Source of the DNA: a bacterium
GTDB lineage: Bacteria; Krumholzibacteriota; Krumholzibacteriia; LZORAL124-64-63
DNA length: 64,000 bases
NCBI GenBank assembly: GCA_016719645.1
Contig: JADJYS010000004.1
Coordinates: 124,001 to 188,000, forward strand
Direction: 5' to 3'
Each line of letters starts with the position of its first letter. Positions within the stretch are counted from its first letter, which is position 1. Below the pieces are notes generated by a model. That model did no database searches, was not told the DNA's origin, and saw only the letters and a list, made by a program, of their open reading frames with translations. Position numbers and translations under genes: made by a program. Shown piece by piece: positions 55,191 through 62,682 of the stretch.

Positions 55191-56096
55191 CTACCTCAAG
55201 AACAGCAGCGCCCCGCCGCCCACCGCGACCGCGACGCCCAGCAACGCGGTCGGCGAGGGCCGGTCGCGGTGGATGAGCCAGGCGGGCAGCAGCACGGTGA
55301 TCGGCACGGTGTTCATCAGCGCCGAGGCCACGCCGGTCTCGGTGAGCTTCAGCGCGGCGATGGCGGCCCACATGCCCAGGAACGGCCCCAGCACCACGGC
55401 CGTGGCCGCGGGCTTCAGCACCCGCGGGTCCCGCAGGCGCGGCAGCTGCGCGACGATGTCGCGGCGGCCGAGCAGGAACACGCCCATCGCCAGCGTCGCC
55501 CACCAGCCGCGCACCAGGGCGGCGGCCAGCGGCGGCGTGTCGCCCGGCATGCCGAGCTTCGCCAGGACGTTGCCCACGGCCGAACAGACCGCGCACACCA
55601 GGGCGGCCCCCAGCCCCCGGACCAGGACCGCCCGCGGCACTCCGCGGTGGTCGCCGGTGCCGTCGTCGCGCCCGAGCACGGCCAGCAGGATGCCCCCGAT
55701 GACCACGGCGATGCCCGCCAGCGCCAGCGTCCCCAGCTTCTCCCCCAGCACGGGCCACGCCGTCAGCGCCGCCACGACCGGCGTCGCCGCCAGCATCAGC
55801 GAAGCCCGCCGCGGCCCCGCCAGCATGATCCCCTTGTAGTAGAACGAATCCCCGATCGCGAGCCCCAGCGTCCCGCTCAGCCCCAGCCACATGTGCTGCC
55901 GCCAGGTGATCCCGTCGGGCCACGCCGTCCCCGTCGTCACGACCCAAGCCAGCCACAACAGAGTCGCGCCCGCCGGCAGCCTGAACGCATTGACCAGGAT
56001 CGCGCTGCTCCGGCTGCTCGCGAGCCCGAACAACGTCGCCCCGAACCCCCACATGAGAGCCGTCGAAAGCGCGAGCAGTTCCCCGAGATGACTCAA
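55191..56096 (-). CDS. EamA/DMT family transporter
   Basis: About 301 residues, ten membrane helices in two EamA repeats (ALMWGFGATLFGLASSRSS ... PVVAALTAWPVLGEKLGTLALAGIAVVIGGILL; second repeat ends ALMNTVPITVLLPAWLIHRDRPSPTALLGVAVAVGGGALLFL). Drug/metabolite exporter family, substrate unknown. TTG at 56096 (GGGGAG 5 nt upstream) is preferred: an ATG at 56144 lies inside the 32-bp inverted repeat and adds a non-conserved leader. Confidence 0.87.
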   Translation of the reverse strand: MSHLGELLALSTALMWGFGATLFGLASSRSSAILVNAFRLPAGATLLWLAWVVTTGTAWPDGITWRQHMWLGLSGTLGLAIGDSFYYKGIMLAGPRRASLMLAATPVVAALTAWPVLGEKLGTLALAGIAVVIGGILLAVLGRDDGTGDHRGVPRAVLVRGLGAALVCAVCSAVGNVLAKLGMPGDTPPLAAALVRGWWATLAMGVFLLGRRDIVAQLPRLRDPRVLKPAATAVVLGPFLGMWAAIAALKLTETGVASALMNTVPITVLLPAWLIHRDRPSPTALLGVAVAVGGGALLFLR

Positions 56097-56118
56097 CTCG
56101 ACTCCCCACTGCAGCAGA

Positions 56119-56203
56119 GGCCGCAGGAGGTATGGGGGGGGCATCCCCGCAGGCGTGAATGCCTTTCGACAGCGGGGATGCCCCCCCCATACCTCCTGCG
56201 GCC
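56119..56203. repeat. 32-bp perfect inverted repeat (terminator-like stem)
   Basis: Arms 56119-56150 and 56172-56203 are exact reverse complements, including an 8-G/8-C run; the 21-nt loop itself contains AGGC/GCCT. It fills the gap between the Xaa-Pro aminopeptidase 3' end (56209) and the EamA 5' end. Confidence 0.9.
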
Positions 56204-56208
56204 GGCGC

Positions 56209-58014
56209 TCACAGGGGGCGAGTCGCTTTTTTGAGCCACTCTCGGTGATCCCTGTCGAGCAACGGCGAAAGTTCCTTCAGGACGCGCTTGTGGTACGCGT
56301 TCAGCCAGGCGATCTCGTCGCGCGTCATCAGGCTCTTGTCGATCATCCGGCGGTCGATCGGGCACAGCGTGACCGGCCACCAGCGCAGCCATTCCTGGTC
56401 GGGGGTCGAGAGCTTCTCGTCGCGCACGACGAAGCAGAGGTTCTCGATGCGGATGCCGAACTTGCCCGCCTCGTAGTGGCCGGGCTCGATCGACAGCAGC
56501 TGGCCCGGCAGCAGCGGCACGTTCTTCACGTCGCGGGGCGTGAGGCCCATCGGCCCCTCGTGGACGCCGAGGTAGTGGCCCACGCCGTGGCCGGTGCCGT
56601 GGCCGTAGTTGGCGCCGTCGAGCATCAGCGGCTGGCGGGCCAGGATCTCGAGGCGCTGGCCGGACATGCCGCGCGGGAAGGGCGTGCGCGTCAGGTTGAT
56701 GTTGCCCTGCAGCACGCGCGTGAACATGCGCTTGGCGCGCGGGGAAGGCGGGCCCAGGGCGACGGTGCGGGTGATGTCGGTGGTGCCGTCGAGGTACTGG
56801 GCGCCCGAGTCGACCAGGTAGACGCCCTTCGGCTTCAGCGGCACGTCGGTCTGCGGCGTGGCGCTGTAGTGGACGATGGCGCCGTGGGCCGCGTAGCCGC
56901 TGATGGTGCTGAAGCTCAGGTCCTGGAACAGGGGCTGCTCCTCGCGGAAGGCGCGCAGCCGGTCCGAGGCGCTGATCTCGGTCTGGCCGCCGCGGGGCAC
57001 GGCCTTCTCCAGCCAGCGCAGGAACTTCACCATCGCCGCGCCGTCGCGGACGTGGGCGGCGGCGATGCCGCGGATCTGCACCGGGTTCTTGATCGCGCGC
57101 AGGTCGGTGACCGGCGTCGCGCCGCGGATCAAGAGGGCCCCGCCGAGCAGGTCGGCGACCCAGCGGCTGGTGGTCGCGGGGTCGACGAGCACGCGCAGCC
57201 GGCGCTTGGCGGCGGTGCGCCGGCGACCGAGCGCGCGCAGGTCCGTCGCCACCTTCCCGTACGGCCGGATCTTGACGATCCCCTTCAGGCCCCGGCGCAC
57301 GGCGTCGGTGAGCTTGCCCTCGTCGAGGTAGAGCACGGCCTCGCGCCCCGTGACCACCAGGTAGCTGATGACCACCGGCGTGGACTCGATGTCGCGGCTG
57401 CGGATGTTGCAGAGCCAGGCGATGGCGTCCAGGGCGCCCAGGACGTGGGCGTCGACGTCCAGCTCCTTCATCGCCGCGCGCACCCGCGCGAGCTTCGAGG
57501 CCGCCTTCTCGCCCGCGTACTGCGGCCCGTGCAGGCGCACCGGGGCGGCCGACGGCGCGGGCCGGTCGGCCCACAGGCGGTCGACCAGGTTGCGCGGCAC
57601 GTAGCGCACCTCGATGCCCTTCTCGCCCAGGGCCCGCTCGAAGTCGTCGGCCGCGGACATGGACATGACCTGCGGGTCGACGCCCAGGACCTGGCCCTGC
57701 TTCAGGTTCCGGCCGGCCCACTCCACGAGCGAGGGCACGCCCGGCGCGCCGAGCTTCATCAGCGCGACGCCGCTGCCCTGCAGCTGCATCTCCGCCTGCA
57801 GCCAGTAGCGCGAATCGGTCCAGAGGCCGGCGGCGCGGGCGGTGACCAGGACGTCGGCGACCGAGCCGGTGAAGCCGCTGAGCCAGGCGCGGCGCTGCCA
57901 GCAGGCCGGCACGTACTCGCTCTGGTGGGGGTCGACGCTGGGCACGTAGTAGGCGTCGATCTGCTCCTGGCGCATCAGGGCGCGCAGCGCGGCGATCTTT
58001 TCGCGGGTGGTCAT
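56209..58014 (-). CDS. Xaa-Pro aminopeptidase (M24B, APP1-type)
   Basis: 601 residues, the long three-domain form. Two creatinase-like N-terminal domains are followed by the pita-bread domain with metal ligands: Asp pair in YLVDSGAQYLDGTTDITRTV, His in GHGTGHGVGHYLGVHEGP, Glu in SIEPGHYEAGKFGIRIEN. It removes N-terminal residues preceding proline in the cytoplasm. There is no signal peptide. ATG at 58014 follows the thioredoxin-like gene by 37 nt. Confidence 0.94.
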   Translation of the reverse strand: MTTREKIAALRALMRQEQIDAYYVPSVDPHQSEYVPACWQRRAWLSGFTGSVADVLVTARAAGLWTDSRYWLQAEMQLQGSGVALMKLGAPGVPSLVEWAGRNLKQGQVLGVDPQVMSMSAADDFERALGEKGIEVRYVPRNLVDRLWADRPAPSAAPVRLHGPQYAGEKAASKLARVRAAMKELDVDAHVLGALDAIAWLCNIRSRDIESTPVVISYLVVTGREAVLYLDEGKLTDAVRRGLKGIVKIRPYGKVATDLRALGRRRTAAKRRLRVLVDPATTSRWVADLLGGALLIRGATPVTDLRAIKNPVQIRGIAAAHVRDGAAMVKFLRWLEKAVPRGGQTEISASDRLRAFREEQPLFQDLSFSTISGYAAHGAIVHYSATPQTDVPLKPKGVYLVDSGAQYLDGTTDITRTVALGPPSPRAKRMFTRVLQGNINLTRTPFPRGMSGQRLEILARQPLMLDGANYGHGTGHGVGHYLGVHEGPMGLTPRDVKNVPLLPGQLLSIEPGHYEAGKFGIRIENLCFVVRDEKLSTPDQEWLRWWPVTLCPIDRRMIDKSLMTRDEIAWLNAYHKRVLKELSPLLDRDHREWLKKATRPL

Positions 58015-58051
58015 CGGACGTCGCCTCCGGTTGGGGATCGTTGCAGGGTCG

Positions 58052-58654
58052 TCAGTGCCAGGCCGGGGTCGCGCGGACCCCGAGGATCGCGGCCAGGTCG
58101 GCCTCGAGCGAGACCGCGGGCGTCTCGACGATGCGGCCCAGTTCCAGGCCGCCCTCGTAGACGAAGAACGTCGGGACGAGTTCCACGCCGTAGCGGGCCC
58201 GGTAGCCGGGCGCGACGCCGTGGCTCTCCTCCCAGGCCTTCGCGGCGGGATCGTCGGCGCGCCCGACCGCGAGCATCTCCAGGGACTCCGGCGCCAGGCC
58301 GCAGGCCTCCATGACCTTCCAGAAGCGGGGCACCTCGCGGCGCGAGTCGGAGCACCAGGTGCCGAGCACGCAGACGATCCGCAGCTCGCGGTCCAGGCCG
58401 GCGAGCGCCTCGACGACGTCGGGCGAAGGCTGGTAGGACGCGGCCTCCGGCGCCAGTTCCGGCGCGAACGCGCTCCAGGCCTCGCGCGTGAGCGGGCCGA
58501 TCAGGTAGGGGCCCTTCTCGTGCTCGATCCGGGCCGGGGCGCCGCTCGCCGGAACCGTCGCGGCCGCCAGCGGCTCTTCCGCGACCGCGGCCGGGGCCGG
58601 GACGGCGGCCGCCGCGGCCAGCAACAACGTCGCCGCCAGCACGTATCGGGTCAT
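58052..58654 (-). CDS. Exported thioredoxin-fold protein with a single active-site cysteine
   Basis: 200 residues. Signal peptide MTRYVLAATLLLAAAAAVPAPAAVA. The thioredoxin-like motif is LGTWCSDSRREVPRFWKV: Cys101 is present, but the second CXXC Cys is replaced (CSDS). Downstream the cis-Pro strand reads VELVPTFFVYEGG. Single-Cys forms may act as reductase partners or have lost redox cycling. ATG at 58654 with GGGAGG upstream. Divergent from the S8 peptidase gene. Confidence 0.8.
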   Translation of the reverse strand: MTRYVLAATLLLAAAAAVPAPAAVAEEPLAAATVPASGAPARIEHEKGPYLIGPLTREAWSAFAPELAPEAASYQPSPDVVEALAGLDRELRIVCVLGTWCSDSRREVPRFWKVMEACGLAPESLEMLAVGRADDPAAKAWEESHGVAPGYRARYGVELVPTFFVYEGGLELGRIVETPAVSLEADLAAILGVRATPAWH

Positions 58655-58689
58655 GTCGCGACCTCCCTGCGGGTTCCGGTCGTGGTCTG

Positions 58690-58719
58690 TTGCGCGGGCC
58701 CGCGCCGCATCTGTATAGT
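58690..58719 (+). promoter_or_regulatory. Candidate sigma-70-type promoter of the S8 peptidase
   Basis: TTGCGC (58690-58695), 18-nt spacer, TATAGT (58714-58719), 77 nt before the GTG at 58797 and outside any gene. Confidence 0.45.
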
Positions 58720-58796
58720 GATAGCACCTTCCGGGACGATCCCACAAGCCCGGAGGGCTCCGCCCGGCACCGTGCCCGCAACCACCGGAGTCGAAC

Positions 58797-61559
58797 GTGA
58801 GCCGCCGCCTCGCCGTCTTCCTGCTGGTGCTCGCCGTCCCGGCCCTCGCGGCCCGGGCGCGCCCCGTCGGCGGGGACGGCGGCCAGACGGCGCTGCCCAC
58901 CGGCCGCATCGTGGTCAAGCTGAGCGAGGCCTCCGGCGTCACCTTCGCCGACGCGGGGCCGCAGGCCGCGGCGCCGGACGCCGCCGACCGCGTGGCGCGC
59001 CTGCTGGAGCGGGCGGCCCCCGGGTTCGCCGCGAAGCGCCTGTTCCCCCGCGACGCCGGCGAACTCGCAGCCGAGCGGGCTGCCGCCCGCGCCCGCGGCG
59101 GCCGCGACCTCCCCGACCTGAACTCCTACGCCGTGCTGGAATCCCCGCGCCCGGCGACCCGCGACGAACTGCTGCGGATCGTCGCCGCCCTGCGCGCCGA
59201 TCCGGCCGTGGCGACCGCCTACCTCGAGCCGAAGGTGCGGCCGGCCGGGCGCGTCGCCTCGGCGGTGACGACCGCCGGCACGGCCCTGACGACGACCGCG
59301 GACTTCTCGGGCCTGCAGGGCTACCTCGGCGCTCCGCCCACGGGCATCAACGCGCTGGCCGTCGCCGCGCAGCCGGGCGGCCGCGGCGCGGGCGTGCGCG
59401 TCATCGACGTCGAGGGCGCCTGGCAGTGGACCCACGAGGACCTGACGCCCCCCGTCCACGTCGCCGGCGGCTCCATCCAGGACCAGGAATGGCGCAACCA
59501 CGGCACCGCCACGCTCGGGGTGATCCGCGGCGCCGACAACGGCCTCGGCGTGCGCGGGGTGGCCCCCTCCTGCCTGATCGGCGGCGTCTCGATCCATAAC
59601 CTGAGCACCTCCGCCGCCGTGAGCAACGCCACCGGCGCGACCGCCTACGGCGACATCATCCTGATCGAGCTGCAGGGCGCCGGGCCCAACGCCAACGGCG
59701 CCGGCGACTACGGCTACATCCCCATGGAGTACTGGCAGGACACCTTCGACGCGGTCAGCATCGCGACGGCCCTCGGCCGCACCGTCGTGGCGGTCGCCGG
59801 CAACGGCCTGCAGGATCTCGACGACCCGGTCTACGCCGGCCTGTTCGATCCCGGATGGCGCAACTCGGGCGCGATCCTGGTCGGCGCCGGGGAACCGTCC
59901 ACGCTCGAGCCGGAGTGGTTCACCAACCACGGCGCGCGCGTCGACCTGCAGGCCTGGGGCGAGCAGGTGGCGTCCTGCGGCTACGGCGACCTGCAGGGCT
60001 CCGGCTTCCCGGAAAACGCGTGGTACACGCAGTCCTTCAACGGGACCTCGAGCGCGTCGGCCGTCCTGGCGGGCGCCGCCGCGGTGCTCCAGGGCCTGAC
60101 GCGCGCCCAGTACGGCTACTCGCTCGACCCCCGCCACCTGCGCGACATCCTGGTGGCGACCGGCACGCCGCAGGCCCCCGACCCGGCCCACGTCGGGCCG
60201 CGACCCGACCTCGTGGCCGCCTGGGAACGCGTCACGACCGGCGTGGGCAACGTGAACGGGCGCGTCATCGACTCCCAGACGCAGCTGCCCGTCGCCGGCG
60301 TCGGCATCGCCGTCCAGGACGGCACGACCGGCCTGATCTCCGACTCGCTCGGCCGCTACAGCTACACGTCCGAGCCGGGACCGGCGACCTTCCTGCTCGA
60401 CGACTACTACTACGCGCCGGAGAGCTTCTCGGCGATCCTGTCGCCGGGCGCGGCCCAGGTGCACGACGTGGTGCTGCAGAGGCTGCCCCAGGTGACGGTG
60501 TCGGGACGGGTCCAGGACGAGATCGGCACGGCGCTCGGCGCGGTCCGCGTGGAGCTGCTCGGCACGCCGCTCCCCCCGGTGGACACCTTCGGCGACGGCG
60601 TCTACAGCCTGCCCGACGTCGCGGCCGGCCGCGCCGGGAACCTGCTCTTCCACCGCAAGCCGGGGTACGGCGCCCGCACATTGCCGATCACGCCCCAGGT
60701 CCTGCCGGGCAACCTGCACCCCCAGTTCGCCGAGCTGCCGCGGGCCGACGAGACGTTCACCACGCCCGGCGGCTTCATGCCGATGAGCACCGCCTGGACG
60801 TGGGGCATCGCGCCCACCGGACCCGATTCCTGCTTCAGCATGCCCGGCTGCTGGGGCGTGGGCTACTTCGGGGACTACGCCGACAACCAGTATTCGACGC
60901 TGACCTCCCCCGCCTACGCGTTCCCCGGCGCCGGGGAGCTCCACCTGAGCTTCCACATCTGGTGCGACACGGAGCCCGGCTACGACGGCGCCCGTCTGGA
61001 GCTCCTGCAGGGCACGGAGTGGCTCGTGATCGAACCCGTCGGCGGCTACGACTACGCCAGCGTCGCCGCGCTGGGCGGGGCGCCCGGCTGGTCCGGCCGG
61101 CAGGGCGACTGGCGCGGGGTGGTGTTCGACCTCTCCGGCCGCGACCTGTCGTCGTTCCGGTTCCGTCTGCTGTTCCGGGCCGACGAGTCGACCAACTACC
61201 GGGGGTTCTTCTTCGACGACGTGAGCTTCGACACGGGCAGCACGTTCGTGGACGTCGGCGCCGCGCCGCCAGCGCCGCCGCGGCTCGCGGCCCACCCCAA
61301 CCCCTTCAACCCGCGCACGACCGTCCGCTGGGAGTCGCCGGCGGCGGGGCTGCGGGCCCTCGAGGTGTTCGACGCCAGGGGGAGGCGCGTGCGGAGGCTG
61401 GCCGGCGCCGACGCCGCCGCGGCCGGCGGCGAGGTGGTCTGGGACGGGAAGGACGACGACGGCAGGGCCGGGGCCGCCGGGGTGTACCTGGTGAGGCTGC
61501 TGGACCTCGCGGGCGCGTCCGCCTGCACGCGGGTGACGCTGGTCCGGTCCTGCTCCTAG
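58797..61559 (+). CDS. Secreted S8 (subtilisin-like) serine peptidase with regulatory-like Ig domains and FlgD-like C-terminal module
   Basis: 920 residues, intact. GTG start (CGGAG upstream), signal peptide to ~residue 20, then a propeptide-like region. Catalytic Asp204 (VRVIDVEGAWQWTHED), His235 (NHGTATLGV), oxyanion Asn336 (VAVAGNG) and Ser418 (NGTSSASAVLAG) are all in place; the Asp motif is DVEG rather than the common DTG. Residues ~490-640 hold two carboxypeptidase-regulatory-like beta-sandwiches, ~665-830 an immune-inhibitor-A/MAM-like jelly roll (LHLSFHIWCDTEPGYDGARLELL ... FFFDDVSFDTG), and the end is HPNPFNPRTTVRWE with GVYLVRL. A complete version of the architecture seen at the left edge of the window. 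Confidence 0.92.
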   Translation: MSRRLAVFLLVLAVPALAARARPVGGDGGQTALPTGRIVVKLSEASGVTFADAGPQAAAPDAADRVARLLERAAPGFAAKRLFPRDAGELAAERAAARARGGRDLPDLNSYAVLESPRPATRDELLRIVAALRADPAVATAYLEPKVRPAGRVASAVTTAGTALTTTADFSGLQGYLGAPPTGINALAVAAQPGGRGAGVRVIDVEGAWQWTHEDLTPPVHVAGGSIQDQEWRNHGTATLGVIRGADNGLGVRGVAPSCLIGGVSIHNLSTSAAVSNATGATAYGDIILIELQGAGPNANGAGDYGYIPMEYWQDTFDAVSIATALGRTVVAVAGNGLQDLDDPVYAGLFDPGWRNSGAILVGAGEPSTLEPEWFTNHGARVDLQAWGEQVASCGYGDLQGSGFPENAWYTQSFNGTSSASAVLAGAAAVLQGLTRAQYGYSLDPRHLRDILVATGTPQAPDPAHVGPRPDLVAAWERVTTGVGNVNGRVIDSQTQLPVAGVGIAVQDGTTGLISDSLGRYSYTSEPGPATFLLDDYYYAPESFSAILSPGAAQVHDVVLQRLPQVTVSGRVQDEIGTALGAVRVELLGTPLPPVDTFGDGVYSLPDVAAGRAGNLLFHRKPGYGARTLPITPQVLPGNLHPQFAELPRADETFTTPGGFMPMSTAWTWGIAPTGPDSCFSMPGCWGVGYFGDYADNQYSTLTSPAYAFPGAGELHLSFHIWCDTEPGYDGARLELLQGTEWLVIEPVGGYDYASVAALGGAPGWSGRQGDWRGVVFDLSGRDLSSFRFRLLFRADESTNYRGFFFDDVSFDTGSTFVDVGAAPPAPPRLAAHPNPFNPRTTVRWESPAAGLRALEVFDARGRRVRRLAGADAAAAGGEVVWDGKDDDGRAGAAGVYLVRLLDLAGASACTRVTLVRSCS

Positions 61560-61572
61560 ATCATCTGGTCCG

Positions 61573-62671
61573 CTAGATCATCCTGACGAACCAGTTGCGC
61601 GACCGCCTCTTCACCCCGCCGAACCACCAGGCCAGCGGCAGCATGACCGCCAGCAGCCCCGCGAGCCCGACGAACGACTCCAGCACCGCGCCCTTGCGGT
61701 ACAGGTCCGGCAGCAGCCGCGTGAAGATCGCCAGCAGCGGGATGTGCACGGCGTAGAAGAACAGCGGCACCCGTCCGACGATGGCGAAGGGCCGCAGCAC
61801 GCGCGTGCGCAGGCCGATCAGGCAGAACAGGCCCACCATGAAGATCACCGCGCCGGCGAACCACACCTGGTGGCTCAGGCTGGGCGGGTACTTCTGCTCC
61901 AGGAAGAACGACCAGCTCGAAGAACTTCCCGGCCGGGAAGATGTTGGCGTAGGAGCCGCCCCACAGGCGCAGGCCCCAGGCCGCCACGATCAGCGCGGCG
62001 CCGAGGGCCAGGCTGCGGCGCGCCCGCTGCGCGCCGTCGCGCCAGGCCTCGAACCAGAAGTGGGCCATGACGCTGCCCAGCGTCGCCAGCGCGAACCAGG
62101 GCAGCACGGGGTACTTGTTGAAGTCCCCGGAGTCGATGAACAGCTGCATCGGGACGTGGGTCCAGGCCTTCGCGTCGTAGGGGATCCGCAGCAGCAGCGG
62201 GTGGACCAGGCTGACGACGACCGCGACCGCCAGCCGCCACTGCCAGCGCCAGCGGACCATGATCGCCAGCAGCAGCATCGAGGTGCCGATCGTCGCGATG
62301 ATGCCGAAGTGCTCCAGGCGCAGGCGCTCGAAGCCGCCCCAGCTGGCGTTGACCCAGATCAGCTGCACCGCGACCAGGAACAGGCCGCGCTGGATGAAGT
62401 CCCAGCGGGCGCGCCCCGGCGACTCCCCGCCCGCGACGCGGCGCCAGTAGGAGTTGTACATCATGGCCCCGTTCATCATCAGGAAGCCCGGCGCGCAGAG
62501 GTAGCCCATGTAGCGCAGCGCGAACTGCCCGAAGTTGTCGAAGAACGGGTCCAGGGGATCGAGGCTCAGCCAGGCCGCGTTGAAGTAGTAGTTGCTGTGG
62601 CCGAGGGCCATCATCACGCCGATGAGCCCGCGGAACTGGTCGATGAATTCGAAACGCTGCTTGCCGGCCAT
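61573..62671 (-). CDS. DUF1624/HGSNAT-like membrane acyltransferase; one frameshift
   Basis: About 365 residues with roughly ten hydrophobic segments after joining frames near 61917 (GKFFEL to SFFLEQKYPPSLSHQ). The start MAGKQRFEFIDQFRGLIGVMMALGHSNYYFN carries the R-x-x-x-ID-x-RG motif of heparan-alpha-glucosaminide N-acetyltransferase/DUF1624 and related OpgC/OafA-type proteins. The end has FYAVHIPLLAIFTRLL. Likely transfers an acyl group to an envelope glycan. ATG at 62671, 11 nt after the SUMF1 gene, so probably co-transcribed. Confidence 0.75.
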
Positions 62672-62682
62672 GCTCGCTCCCG

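Noticed and set aside
58011..61295. 1094-codon antisense frame across the S8 peptidase and thioredoxin-like genes
   Set aside because: The plus-strand S8 peptidase has catalytic motifs and a sorting module; the antisense translation has no features.
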